A stretch of 64,000 nucleotides of DNA from Auanema rhodensis. Its lineage: Eukaryota; Nematoda; Chromadorea; Rhabditida; Rhabditidae. Both the position numbers and the translations under genes were made by a program. Shown piece after piece: positions 39,769-53,642 of the stretch. The notes below the pieces were generated by a model. The model had not been told where the DNA came from and ran no database searches. It saw nothing but the letters and a program-made list of their open reading frames with translations. The stretch spans positions 8,690,501 through 8,754,500 of the forward strand of contig OZ059900.1 in the NCBI GenBank assembly GCA_964057225.1, in the 5' to 3' direction. How positions within the stretch are numbered: position 1 is the first letter of the stretch; every line of letters begins with the position of its first letter.

Positions 39769-41160
39769 AATTTCAAATCCATATCTCAAAGGGTCTGATC
39801 AAAACATACAGTTTTCACATGTTTTGTACCCAAAATCGTTGAATATATGGCGTTTTGAGCATAAAAAGGCCCATATTTCAATCAGTTTTGATATTCGTGC
39901 AAAATACACCTATATGAACATTCTATGACAGTATTTCATACATTTAGTCGTTTTAGAAGAAAAAAATATGCTTAAGATCAAAAGTTTGACTGATTTTGCC
40001 AAAATGCTCTTCAATCCCCAAAAAACCAATAATTCTTGATGTTTTCGGTCCTTTTTGACCAAAGTGGTTAAAATTGAACATATATATGTAAAAATAGTCA
40101 AAGTTTATGAATCCTGAATTTCAAATCCATATCTCAAAGGGTCTGATCAAAACATACAGTTTTCACATGTTTTGTACCCAAAATCGTTGAATATATGGCG
40201 TTTTGAGCATAAAAAGGCCCATATTTCAATCAGTTTTGATATTCGTGCAAAATACACCTATATGAACATTCTATGACAGTATTTCATACATTTAGTCGTT
40301 TTAGAAGAAAAAAATATGCTTAAGATCAAAAGTTTGACTGATTTTGCCAAAATGCTCTTCAATCCCCAAAAAACCAATAATTCTTGATGTTTTCGGTCCT
40401 TTTTGACCAAAGTGGTTAAAATTGAACATATATATGTAAAAATAGTCAAAGTTTATGAATCCTGAATTTCAAATCCATATCTCAAAGGGTCTGATCAAAA
40501 CATACAGTTTTCACATGTTTTGTACCCAAACTCGTTGAATATATGGCGTTTTGAGCATAAAAAGGCCCATATTTCAATCAGTTTTGATATTCGTGCAAAA
40601 CAGACCTATATGAACATTCTATGACAGTATTTCATACATTTAGTCGTTTTAGAAGAAAAAAATATGCTTAAGATCAAAAGTTTGACTGATTTAGCCAAAA
40701 TGTCCTTCAAACCCCAAAAAACCTATAATTCTTGATATTTTCGGTCCTTTTTGACCAAAGTGGTTAAAATTAAACATATATATGTGAAAATAGTCAAAGT
40801 TTATGAATCCTGAATTTCAAATTCATATCTCAAAGGGTCTGATCAAAACATACAGTTTTCATATGTTTTCTACCCAAAATCGTTGAATATATGGCGTATT
40901 GAGAATAAAAAGGCCCATATTTCAATCAGTTTTGATATTCGTGCAAAATACACCTATATGAACATTCTATGACAGTATTTCATACATTTAGTCGTTTTAG
41001 AAGAAAAAAATATGCTTAAGATCAAAAGTTTGACTGATTTAGCCAAAATGTCCTTCAAACCCCAAAAAACCTATAATTCTTGATATTTTCGGTCCTTTTT
41101 GACCAAAGTGGTTAAAATTGAACATATATATGTGAAAATAGTCAAAGTTTATGAATCCTG
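39769..41160. repeat. 4-monomer (1392-bp) duplication, copy 1
   Basis: Units at 39910, 40258, 40606 and 40954 are repeated in order at 41302, 41650, 41998 and 42346. The matching segment is about one 1392-bp period long, consistent with a simple tandem duplication. Copy 1 has three private substitutions within 35 bases: TTTTCTACC (C at 40870), CGTATTG (A at 40898) and GAGAAT (A at 40904). Confidence 0.9.
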
Positions 41161-42552
41161 AATTTCAAATCCATATCTCAAAGGGTCTGATCAAAACATA
41201 CAGTTTTCACATGTTTTGTACCCAAAATCGTTGAATATATGGCGTTTTGAGCATAAAAAGGCCCATATTTCAATCAGTTTTGATATTCGTGCAAAATACA
41301 CCTATATGAACATTCTATGACAGTATTTCATACATTTAGTCGTTTTAGAAGAAAAAAATATGCTTAAGATCAAAAGTTTGACTGATTTTGCCAAAATGCT
41401 CTTCAATCCCCAAAAAACCAATAATTCTTGATGTTTTCGGTCCTTTTTGACCAAAGTGGTTAAAATTGAACATATATATGTAAAAATAGTCAAAGTTTAT
41501 GAATCCTGAATTTCAAATCCATATCTCAAAGGGTCTGATCAAAACATACAGTTTTCACATGTTTTGTACCCAAAATCGTTGAATATATGGCGTTTTGAGC
41601 ATAAAAAGGCCCATATTTCAATCAGTTTTGATATTCGTGCAAAATACACCTATATGAACATTCTATGACAGTATTTCATACATTTAGTCGTTTTAGAAGA
41701 AAAAAATATGCTTAAGATCAAAAGTTTGACTGATTTTGCCAAAATGCTCTTCAATCCCCAAAAAACCAATAATTCTTGATGTTTTCGGTCCTTTTTGACC
41801 AAAGTGGTTAAAATTGAACATATATATGTAAAAATAGTCAAAGTTTATGAATCCTGAATTTCAAATCCATATCTCAAAGGGTCTGATCAAAACATACAGT
41901 TTTCACATGTTTTGTACCCAAACTCGTTGAATATATGGCGTTTTGAGCATAAAAAGGCCCATATTTCAATCAGTTTTGATATTCGTGCAAAACAGACCTA
42001 TATGAACATTCTATGACAGTATTTCATACATTTAGTCGTTTTAGAAGAAAAAAATATGCTTAAGATCAAAAGTTTGACTGATTTAGCCAAAATGTCCTTC
42101 AAACCCCAAAAAACCTATAATTCTTGATATTTTCGGTCCTTTTTGACCAAAGTGGTTAAAATTAAACATATATATGTGAAAATAGTCAAAGTTTATGAAT
42201 CCTGAATTTCAAATTCATATCTCAAAGGGTCTGATCAAAACATACAGTTTTCATATGTTTTGTACCCAAAATCGTTGAATATATGGCGTTTTGAGCATAA
42301 AAAGGCCCATATTTCAATCAGTTTTGATATTCGTGCAAAATACACCTATATGAACATTCTATGACAGTATTTCATACATTTAGTCGTTTTAGAAGAAAAA
42401 AATATGCTTAAGATCAAAAGTTTGACTGATTTAGCCAAAATGTCCTTCAAACCCCAAAAAACCTATAATTCTTGATATTTTCGGTCCTTTTTGACCAAAG
42501 TGGTTAAAATTGAACATATATATGTGAAAATAGTCAAAGTTTATGAATCCTG
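41161..42552. repeat. 4-monomer (1392-bp) duplication, copy 2
   Basis: Tandem partner of 39769-41160 lacking its three clustered private substitutions. Order of unit types: two GATGTTTTC units, the AAACAGACC unit preceded by CCAAACTCG, and a CCTATAATTC unit preceded by TTCATATG. Confidence 0.9.
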
Positions 42553-44980
42553 AATTTCAAATTCATATCTCAAAGGGTCTGATCAAAACATACAGTTTTC
42601 ACATGTTTTGTACCCAAAATCGTTGAATATATGGCGTTTTGAGCATAAAAAGGCCCATATTTCAATCAGTTTTGATATTCGTGCAAATTACACCTATATC
42701 AACATTCTATGACAGTATTCCATACATTTAGTCGTTTTAGAAGAGAAAAATATGCTTAAGATCAAAAGTTTGACTGATTTTGCCAAAATGCCCTTCAAAC
42801 CCCAAAAAACCAATAATTCTTGATATTTTCGGTCCTTTTTGACCAAAGTGGTTAAAATTGGACATATATATGTAAAAATAGTCAAAGTTTATGAATCCTG
42901 AATTTCAAATCCATATCTCAAAGGGTCTGATCAAAACATACAGTTTTCACATGTTTTGTACCCAAAATCGTTGAATATATGGCGTTTTGAGCATAAAAAG
43001 GCCCATATTTCAATCAGTTTTGATATTCGTGCAAAATACACCTATATGAACATTCTATGACAGTATTTCATACATTTAGTCGTTTTAGAAGAAAAAAATA
43101 TGCTTAAGATCAAAAGTTTGACTGATTTTGCCAAAATGCTCTTCAATCCCCAAAAAACCAATAATTCTTGATGTTTTCGGTCCTTTTTGACCAAAGTGGT
43201 TAAAATTGAACATATATATGTAAAAATAGTCAAAGTTTATGAATCCTGAATTTCAAATCCATATCTCAAAGGGTCTGATCAAAACATACAGTTTTCACAT
43301 GTTTTGTACCCAAAATCGTTGAATATATGGCGTTTTGAGCATAAAAAGGCCCATATTTCAATCAGTTTTGATATTCGTGCAAAATACACCTATATGAACA
43401 TTCTATGACAGTATTTCATACATTTAGTCGTTTTAGAAGAAAAAAATATGCTTAAGATCAAAAGTTTGACTGATTTTGCCAAAATGCTCTTCAATCCCCA
43501 AAAAACCAATAATTCTTGATGTTTTCGGTCCTTTTTGACCAAAGTGGTTAAAATTGAACATATATATGTGAAAATAGTCGAAGTTTATGAATCCTGAATT
43601 TCAAATCCATATCTCAAAGGGTCTGATCAAAACATACAGTTTTCACATGTTTTGTACCCAAAATCGTTGAATATATGGCGTTTTGAGCATAAAAAGGCCC
43701 ATATTTCAATCAGTTTTGATATTCGTGCAAAATACACCTATATGAACATTCTATGACAGTATTTCATACATTTAGTCGTTTTAGAAGAAAAAAATATGCT
43801 TAAGATCAAAAGTTTGACTGATTTTGCCAAAATGCTCTTCAATCCCCAAAAAACCAATAATTCTTGATGTTTTCGGTCCTTTTTGACCAAAGTGGTTAAA
43901 ATTGAACATATATATGTAAAAATAGTCAAAGTTTATGAATCCTGAATTTCAAATCCATATCTCAAAGGGTCTGATCAAAACATACAGTTTTCACATGTTT
44001 TGTACCCAAAATCGTTGAATATATGGCGTTTTGAGCATAAAAAGGCCCATATTTCAATCAGTTTTGATATTCGTGCAAAATACACCTATATGAACATTCT
44101 ATGACAGTATTTCATACATTTAGTCGTTTTAGAAGAAAAAAATATGCTTAAGATCAAAAGTTTGACTGATTTTGCCAAAATGCTCTTCAATCCCCAAAAA
44201 ACCAATAATTCTTGATGTTTTCGGTCCTTTTTGACCAAAGTGGTTAAAATTGAACATATATATGTAAAAATAGTCAAAGTTTATGAATCCTGAATTTCAA
44301 ATCCATATCTCAAAGGGTCTGATCAAAACATACAGTTTTCACATGTTTTGTACCCAAACTCGTTGAATATATGGCGTTTTGAGCATAAAAAGGCCCATAT
44401 TTCAATCAGTTTTGATATTCGTGCAAAACAGACCTATATGAACATTCTATGACAGTATTTCATACATTTAGTCGTTTTAGAAGAAAAAAATATGCTTAAG
44501 ATCAAAAGTTTGACTGATTTAGCCAAAATGTCCTTCAAACCCCAAAAAACCTATAATTCTTGATATTTTCGGTCCTTTTTGACCAAAGTGGTTAAAATTA
44601 AACATATATATGTGAAAATAGTCAAAGTTTATGAATCCTGAATTTCAAATTCATATCTCAAAGGGTCTGATCAAAACATACAGTTTTCACATGTTTTGTA
44701 CCCAAACTCGTTGAATATATGGCGTTTTGAGCATAAAAAGGCCCATATTTCAATCAGTTTTGATATTCGTGCAAAATACACCTAAATGAACATTCTATGA
44801 CAGTATTTCATACATTTAGTCGTTTTAGAAGAAAAAAATATGCTTAAGATCAAAAGTTTGACTGATTTTGCCAAAATGCCCTTCAAACCCCAAAAAACCA
44901 ATAATTCTTGATATTTTCGGTCCTTTTTGACCAAAGTGGTTAAAATTGGACATATATATGTGAAAATAGTCGAAGTTTAT
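42553..44980. repeat. Mosaic of GATGTTTTC-class monomers, part 2
   Basis: Contains four consecutive GATGTTTTC units (43042, 43390, 43738, 44086), a local expansion of that class. The second differs by GTGAAAATAGTCGAAG in its tail. They are followed by an AAACAGACC unit (44434) and a CCTAAATG unit (44782). AGAAGAG replaces AGAAGAA near 42738, as it does near 6203, 37867 and 63268. Confidence 0.82.
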
Positions 44981-46372
44981 GAATCCTGAATTTCAAATCC
45001 ATATCTCAAAGGGTCTGATCAAAACATACAGTTTTCACATGTTTTGTACCCAAAATCGTTGAATATATGGCGTTTTGAGCATAAAAAGGCCCATATTTCA
45101 ATCAGTTTTGATATTCGTGCAAAACAGACCTATATGAACATTCTATGACAGTATTTCATACATTTAGTCGTTTTAGAAGAAAAAAATATGCTTAAGATCA
45201 AAAGTTTGACTGATTTAGCCAAAATGTCCTTCAAACCCCAAAAAACCTATAATTCTTGATATTTTCGGTCCTTTTTGACCAAAGTGGTTAAAATTGAACA
45301 TATATATGTAAAAATAGTCAAAGTTTATGAATCCTGAATTTCAAATCCATATCTCAAAGGGTCTGATCAAAACATACAGTTTTCACATGTTTTGTACCCA
45401 AACTCGTTGAATATATGGCGTTTTGAGCATAAAAAGGCCCATATTTCAATCAGTTTTGATATTCGTGCAAAACAGACCTATATGAACATTCTATGACAGT
45501 ATTTCATACATTTAGTCGTTTTAGAAGAAAAAAATATGCTTAAGATCAAAAGTTTGACTGATTTAGCCAAAATGTCCTTCAAACCCCAAAAAACCTATAA
45601 TTCTTGATATTTTCGGTCCTTTTTGACCAAAGTGGTTAAAATTAAACATATATATGTGAAAATAGTCAAAGTTTATGAATCCTGAATTTCAAATTCATAT
45701 CTCAAAGGGTCTGATCAAAACATACAGTTTTCACATGTTTTGTACCCAAAATCGTTGAATATATGGCGTTTTGAGCATAAAAAGGCCCATATTTCAATCA
45801 GTTTTGATATTCGTGCAAATTACACCTATATCAACATTCTATGACAGTATTCCATACATTTAGTCGTTTTAGAAGAAAAAAATATGCTTAAGATCAAAAG
45901 TTTGACTGATTTTGCCAAAATGCCCTTCAAACCCCAAAAAACCAATAATTCTTGATATTTTCGGTCCTTTTTGACCAAAGTGGTTAAAATTGGACATATA
46001 TATGTGAAAATAGTCGAAGTTTATGAATCCTGAATTTCAAATCCATATCTCAAAGGGTCTGATAAAAACATACAGTTTTCACATGTTTTGTACCCAAAAT
46101 CGTTGAATATATGGCGTTTTGAGCATAAAAAGGCCCATATTTCAATCAGTTTTGATATTCGTGCAAAATACACCTATATGAACATTCTATGACAGTATTT
46201 CATACATTTAGTCGTTTTAGAAGAAAAAAATATGCTTAAGATCAAAAGTTTGACTGATTTTGCCAAAATGCTCTTCAATCCCCAAAAAACCAATAATTCT
46301 TGATATTTTCGGTCCTTTTTGACCAAAGTGGTTAAAATTGAACATATATATGTAAAAATAGTCAAAGTTTAT
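44981..46372. repeat. 4-monomer (1392-bp) duplication, copy 1
   Basis: Units at 45130, 45478, 45826 and 46174 are repeated at 46522, 46870, 47218 and 47566. The diagnostic rare change GATAAAAAC (A instead of C) occurs at 46061 and 47453, exactly 1392 bp apart. Confidence 0.9.
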
Positions 46373-47913
46373 GAATCCTGAATTTCAAATCCATATCTCA
46401 AAGGGTCTGATCAAAACATACAGTTTTCACATGTTTTGTACCCAAAATCGTTGAATATATGGCGTTTTGAGCATAAAAAGGCCCATATTTCAATCAGTTT
46501 TGATATTCGTGCAAAACAGACCTATATGAACATTCTATGACAGTATTTCATACATTTAGTCGTTTTAGAAGAAAAAAATATGCTTAAGATCAAAAGTTTG
46601 ACTGATTTAGCCAAAATGTCCTTCAAACCCCAAAAAACCTATAATTCTTGATATTTTCGGTCCTTTTTGACCAAAGTGGTTAAAATTGAACATATATATG
46701 TAAAAATAGTCAAAGTTTATGAATCCTGAATTTCAAATCCATATCTCAAAGGGTCTGATCAAAACATACAGTTTTCACATGTTTTGTACCCAAACTCGTT
46801 GAATATATGGCGTTTTGAGCATAAAAAGGCCCATATTTCAATCAGTTTTGATATTCGTGCAAAACAGACCTATATGAACATTCTATGACAGTATTTCATA
46901 CATTTAGTCGTTTTAGAAGAAAAAAATATGCTTAAGATCAAAAGTTTGACTGATTTAGCCAAAATGTCCTTCAAACCCCAAAAAACCTATAATTCTTGAT
47001 ATTTTCGGTCCTTTTTGACCAAAGTGGTTAAAATTAAACATATATATGTGAAAATAGTCAAAGTTTATGAATCCTGAATTTCAAATTCATATCTCAAAGG
47101 GTCTGATCAAAACATACAGTTTTCACATGTTTTGTACCCAAAATCGTTGAATATATGGCGTTTTGAGCATAAAAAGGCCCATATTTCAATCAGTTTTGAT
47201 ATTCGTGCAAATTACACCTATATCAACATTCTATGACAGTATTCCATACATTTAGTCGTTTTAGAAGAAAAAAATATGCTTAAGATCAAAAGTTTGACTG
47301 ATTTTGCCAAAATGCCCTTCAAACCCCAAAAAACCAATAATTCTTGATATTTTCGGTCCTTTTTGACCAAAGTGGTTAAAATTGGACATATATATGTGAA
47401 AATAGTCGAAGTTTATGAATCCTGAATTTCAAATCCATATCTCAAAGGGTCTGATAAAAACATACAGTTTTCACATGTTTTGTACCCAAAATCGTTGAAT
47501 ATATGGCGTTTTGAGCATAAAAAGGCCCATATTTCAATCAGTTTTGATATTCGTGCAAAATACACCTATATGAACATTCTATGACAGTATTTCATACATT
47601 TAGTCGTTTTAGAAGAAAAAAATATGCTTAAGATCAAAAGTTTGACTGATTTTGCCAAAATGCTCTTCAATCCCCAAAAAACCAATAATTCTTGATATTT
47701 TCGGTCCTTTTTGACCAAAGTGGTTAAAATTGAACATATATATGTAAAAATAGTCAAAGTTTATGAATCCTGAATTTCAAATCCATATCTCAAAGGGTCT
47801 GATCAAAACATACAGTTTTCACATGTTTTGTACCCAAAATCGTTGAATATATGGCGTTTTGAGCATAAAAAGGCCCATATTTCAATCAGTTTTGATATTC
47901 GTGCAAAATACAC
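46373..47913. repeat. 4-monomer (1392-bp) duplication, copy 2
   Basis: Tandem partner of the preceding block, ending where AAAATACACC at 47905 replaces the AAAACAGACC expected from 46513. The last unit (47566) combines ATGCTCTTC with GATATTTTC, a recombinant of two classes, like 46174, 55567, 61830 and 62178. Confidence 0.9.
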
Positions 47914-49303
47914 CTATATGAACATTCTATGACAGTATTTCATACATTTAGTCGTTTTAGAAGAAAAAAATATGCTTAAGATCAAAAGTTTGACTGATTT
48001 TGCCAAAATGCCCTTCAATCCCCAAAAAACCAATAATTCTTGATATTTTCGGTCCTTTTTGACCAAAGTGGTTAAAATTGGACATAAATATGTAAAATTA
48101 GTCAAAGTTTATGAATCCTGAATTTCAAATCCATATCTCAAAGGGCCTGATCAAAACATACAGTTTCACATGTTTTGTACCCAAAATCGTTGAATAGATG
48201 GCGTTTTGAGCATAAAAAGGCCCATATTTCAATCAGTTTCGATATTCGTGCAAAATACACCTATATCAACATTCTATGACAGTATTCCATACATTTAGTC
48301 GTTTTAGAAGAAAAAAATATGCTTAAGATCAAAAGTTTGACTGATTTTGCCAAAATGCCCTTCAATCCCCAAAAAACCAATAATTCTTGATATTTTCGGT
48401 CCTTTTTGACCAAAGTGGTTAAAATTGAACATATATATGTAAAAATAGTCAAAGTTTATGAATCCTGAATTTCAAATCCATATCTCAAAGGGTCTGATCA
48501 AAACATACAGTTTTCACATGTTTTGTACCCAAACTCGTTGAATATATGGCGTTTTGAGCATAAAAAGGCCCATATTTCAATCAGTTTTGATATTCGTGCA
48601 AAATACACCTAAATGAACATTCTATGACAGTATTTCATACATTTAGTCGTTTTAGAAGAAAAAAATATGCTTAAGATCAAAAGTTTGACTGATTTTGCCA
48701 AAATGCCCTTCAATCCCCAAAAAACCAATAATTCTTGATATTTTCGGTCCTTTTTGACCAAAGTGGTTAAAATTGGACATAAATATGTAAAATTAGTCAA
48801 AGTTTATGAATCCTGAATTTCAAATCCATATCTCAAAGGGTCTGATCAAAACATACAGTTTCACATGTTTTGTACCCAAAATCGTTGAATATATGGCGTT
48901 TTGAGCATAAAAAGGCCCATATTTCAATCAGTTTCGATATTCGTGCAAAATACACCTATATCAACATTCTATGACAGTATTCCATACATTTAGTCGTTTT
49001 AGAAGAAAAAAATATGCTTAAGATCAAAAGTTTGACTGATTTTGCCAAAATGCCCTTCAATCCCCAAAAAACCAATAATTCTTGATATTTTCGGTCCTTT
49101 TTGACCAAAGTGGTTAAAATTGAACATATATATGTAAAAATAGTCAAAGTTTATGAATCCTGAATTTCAAATCCATATCTCAAAGGGTCTGATCAAAACA
49201 TACAGTTTTCACATGTTTTGTACCCAAACTCGTTGAATATATGGCGTTTTGAGCATAAAAAGGCCCATATTTCAATCAGTTTTGATATTCGTGCAAAATA
49301 CAC
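47914..49303. repeat. 2-monomer repeat with AAAATTAG and 1-base deletion
   Basis: Two copies of a 695-bp dimer. Each first unit (47914 and 48609) has AAAATTAG in place of AAAATAG-type sequence and ACAGTTTCAC (one T lost) at about 48160 and 48855. The second units (48261, 48956) are of the CTATATCAAC/CAATCCCC type. Private changes in copy 1 are GGGCCTG near 48143 and AATAGATGG near 48193. The same unit pair reappears at 55915-56609, so the deletion is a lineage marker. Confidence 0.88.
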
Positions 49304-51020
49304 CTAAATGAACATTCTATGACAGTATTTCATACATTTAGTCGTTTTAGAAGAAAAAAATATGCTTAAGATCAAAAGTTTGACTGATTTTGCCAAAATG
49401 CCCTTCAATCCCCAAAAAACCAATAATTCTTGATATTTTCGGTCCTTTTTGACCAAAGTGGTTGAAATTGGACATAAATATGTAAAAATAGTCAAAGTTC
49501 ATGAATCGTGAATTTCAAATCCATATCTCAAAGGGTCTGATCAAAACATACAGTTTTCACATGTTTTGTACCCAAAATCGTTGAATATATGGCGTTTTGA
49601 GCATAAAAAGGCCCATATTTCAATCAGTTTCCATATTCGTGCAAAATACACCTATATCAACATTCTATGACAGTATTCCATACATTTAGTCGTTTTAGAA
49701 GAAAAAAATATGCTTAAGATCAAAAGTTTGACTGATTTTGCCAAAATGCTCTTCAATCCCCAAAAAACCAATAATTCTTGATGTTTTCGGTCCTTTTTGA
49801 CCAAAGTGGTTAAAATTGAACATATATATGTAAAAATAGTCAAAGTTTATGAATCCTGAATTTCAAATCCATATCTCAAAGGGTCTGATCAAAACATACA
49901 GTTTTCACATGTTTTGTACCCAAACTCGTTGAATATATGGCGTTTTGAGCATAAAAAGGCCCATATTTCAATCAGTTTTGATATTCGTGCAAAACAGACC
50001 TATATGAACATTCTATGACAGTATTTCATACATTTAGTCGTTTTAGAAGAAAAAAATATGCTTAAGATCAAAAGTTTGACTGATTTAGCCAAAATGTCCT
50101 TCAAACCCCAAAAAACCTATAATTCTTGATATTTTCGGTCCTTTTTGACCAAAGTGGTTAAAATTGAACATATATATGTGAAAATAGTCAAAGTTTATGA
50201 ATCCTGAATTTCAAATCCATATCTCAAAGGGTCTGATCAAAACATACAGTTTTCACATGTTTTGTACCCAAAATCGTTGAATATATGGCGTTTTGAGCAT
50301 AAAAAGGCCCATATTTCAATCAGTTTTGATATTCGTGCAAAACAGACCTATATGAACATTCTATGACAGTATTTCATACATTTAGTCGTTTTAGAAGAAA
50401 AAAATATGCTTAAGATCAAAAGTTTGACTGATTTAGCCAAAATGTCCTTCAAACCCCAAAAAACCTATAATTCTTGATATTTTCGGTCCTTTTTGACCAA
50501 AGTGGTTAAAATTAAACATATATATGTGAAAATAGTCAAAGTTTATGAATCCTGAATTTCAAATTCATATCTCAAAGGGTCTGATCAAAACATACAGTTT
50601 TCACATGTTTTGTACCCAAAATCGTTGAATATATGGCGTTTTGAGCATAAAAAGGCCCATATTTCAATCAGTTTTGATATTCGTGCAAATTACACCTATA
50701 TCAACATTCTATGACAGTATTCCATACATTTAGTCGTTTTAGAAGAAAAAAATATGCTTAAGATCAAAAGTTTGACTGATTTTGCCAAAATGCCCTTCAA
50801 ACCCCAAAAAACCAATAATTCTTGATATTTTCGGTCCTTTTTGACCAAAGTGGTTAAAATTGGACATATATATGTGAAAATAGTCGAAGTTTATGAATCC
50901 TGAATTTCAAATCCATATCTCAAAGGGTCTGATCAAAACATACAGTTTTCACATGTTTTGTACCCAAAATCGTTGAATATATGGCGTTTTGAGCATAAAA
51001 AGGCCCATATTTCAATCAGT
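49120..51020. repeat. 13-monomer-spaced duplication, copy 1
   Basis: Repeated at 53643-55543, an offset of 4523 bp (13 x 348 minus 1). Shared order: unit with GGTTGAAATTGG and AATCGTGAA (49304/53827), unit with CAGTTTCC and GATGTTTTC (49652/54175), two AAACAGACC units (50000/54523 and 50348/54871), AAATTACACC unit (50696/55219). Confidence 0.88.
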
Positions 51021-52434
51021 TTCGATATTCGTGCAAAATACACCTATATCAACATTCTATGACAGTATTCCATACATTTAGTCGTTTTAGAAGAAAAAAA
51101 TATGCTTAAGATCAAAAGTTTGACTGATTTTGCCAAAATGCCCTTCAATCCCCAAAAAACCAATAATTCTTGATATTTTCGGTCCTTTTTGACCAAAGTG
51201 GTTAAAATTGAACATATATATGTAAAAATAGTCAAAGTTTATGAATCCTGAATTTCAAATCCATATCTCAAAGGGTCTGATCAAAACATACAGTTTTCAC
51301 ATGTTTTGTACCCAAAATCTTGAATATATGGCGTTTTGAGCATAAAAAGGCCCATATTTCAATCAGTTTCGATATTCGTGCAAAATACACCTATATCAAC
51401 ATTCTATGACAGTATTCCATACATTTAGTCGTTTTAGAAGAAAAAAATATGCTTAAGATCAAAAGTTTGACTGATTTTGCCAAAATGCCCTTCAATCCCC
51501 AAAAAACCAATAATTCTTGATATTTTCGGTCCTTTTTGACCAAAGTGGTTAAAATTGAACATATATATGTAAAAATAGTCAAAGTTTATGAATCCTGAAT
51601 TTCAAATCCATATCTCAAAGGGTCTGATCAAAACATACAGTTTTCACATGTTTTGTACCCAAAATCGTTGAATATATGGCGTTTTGAGCATAAAAAGGCC
51701 CATATTTCAATCAGTTTCGATATTCGTGCAAAATACACCTATATCAACATTCTATGACAGTATTCCATACATTTAGTCGTTTTAGAAGAAAAAAATATGC
51801 TTAAGATCAAAAGTTTGACTGATTTTGCCAAAATGCCCTTCAATCCCCAAAAAACCAATAATTCTTGATATTTTCGGTCCTTTTTGACCAAAGTGGTTAA
51901 AATTGAACATATATATGTAAAAATAGTCAAAGTTTATGAATCCTGAATTTCAAATCCATATCTCAAAGGGTCTGATCAAAACATACAGTTTTCACATGTT
52001 TTGTACCCAAAATCGTTGAATATATGGCGTTTTGAGCATAAAAAGGCCCATATTTCAATCAGTTTCGATATTCGTGCAAAATACACCTATATCAACATTC
52101 TATGACAGTATTCCATACATTTAGTCGTTTTAGAAGAAAAAAATATGCTTAAGATCAAAAGTTTGACTGATTTTGCCAAAATGCCCTTCAATCCCCAAAA
52201 AACCAATAATTCTTGATATTTTCGGTCCTTTTTGACCAAAGTGGTTAAAATTGAACATATATATGTAAAAATAGTCAAAGTTTATGAATCCTGAATTTCA
52301 AATCCATATCTCAAAGGGTCTGATCAAAACATACAGTTTTCACATGTTTTGTACCCAAACTCGTTGAATATATGGCGTTTTGAGCATAAAAAGGCCCATA
52401 TTTCAATCAGTTTTGATATTCGTGCAAAATACAC
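51021..52434. repeat. Run of four near-identical monomers
   Basis: Units at 51044, 51391, 51739 and 52087 share CAGTTTCGATA, CTATATCAAC, TTCCAT, TTTGCC, CAATCCCC and TTGAACATATATATG, and look identical apart from a one-base deletion (AAAATCTTG, G lost near 51320) and CCAAACTCG in the last. This is a local single-monomer amplification and one of the youngest-looking stretches in the window. Confidence 0.85.
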
Positions 52435-53642
52435 CTAAATGAACATTCTATGACAGTATTTCATACATTTAGTCGTTTTAGAAGAAAAAAATATGCTTAA
52501 GATCAAAAGTTTGACTGATTTTGCCAAAATGCCCTTCAATCCCCAAAAAACCAATAATTCTTGATATTTTCGGTCCTTTTTGACCAAAGTGGTTAAAATT
52601 GGACATAAATATGTAAAAATAGTCAAAGTTTATGAATCCTGAATTTCAAATCCATATCTCAAAGGGTCTGATCAAAACATACAGTTTTCACATGTTTTGT
52701 ACCCAAAATCGTTGAATATATGGCGTTTTGAGCATAAAAAGGCCCATATTTCAATCAGTTTCGATATTCGTGCAAAATACACCTATATCAACATTCTATG
52801 ACAGTATTCCATACATTTAGTCGTTTTAGAAGAAAAAAATATGCTTAAGATCAAAAGTTTGACTGATTTTGCCAAAATGCCCTTCAATCCCCAAAAAACC
52901 AATAATTCTTGATATTTTCGGTCCTTTTTGACCAAAGTGGTTAAAATTGGACATAAATATGTAAAAATAGTCAAAGTTCATGAATCGTGAATTTCAAATC
53001 CATATCTCAAAGGTTCTGATCAAAACATACAGTTTTCACATGTTTTGTACCCAAAATCGTTGAATATATGGCGTTTTGAGCATAAAAAGGCCCATATTTC
53101 AATCAGTTTCCATATTCGTGCAAAATACACCTATATCAACATTCTATGACAGTATTCCATACATTTAGTCGTTTTAGAAGAAAAAAATATGCTTAAGATC
53201 AAAAGTTTGACTGATTTAGCCAAAATGTCCTTCAAACCCCAAAAAACCTATAATTCTTGATATTTTCGGTCCTTTCTGACCAAAGTGGTTAAAATTGAAC
53301 ATATATATGTGAAAATAGTCAAAGTTTATGAATCCTGAATTTCAAATTCATATCTCAAAGGGTCTGATCAAAACATACAGTTTTCACATGTTTTGTACCC
53401 AAAATCGTTGAATATATGGCGTTTTGAGCATAAAAAGGCCCATATTTCAATCAGTTTTGATATTCGTGCAAATTACACCTATATCAACATTCTATGACAG
53501 TATTCCATACATTTAGTCGTTTTAGAAGAAAAAAATATGCTTAAGATCAAAAGTTTGACTGATTTTGCCAAAATGCCCTTCAAACCCCAAAAAACCAATA
53601 ATTCTTGATATTTTCGGTCCTTTTTGACCAAAGTGGTTAAAA
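52435..53642. repeat. First AATCGTGAA / TTTCC / CCTTTCTG cassette
   Basis: Ordered units: 52435 (CCTAAATG), 52783 (ends AATCGTGAA), 53131 (starts CAGTTTCC, contains CCTTTCTGACC near 53271) and 53479 (AAATTACACC). The three-unit cassette 52783-53131-53479 recurs with the same order at 57654, 59046 and 60786. A private change AAAGGTTCTG lies near 53010. Confidence 0.85.
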
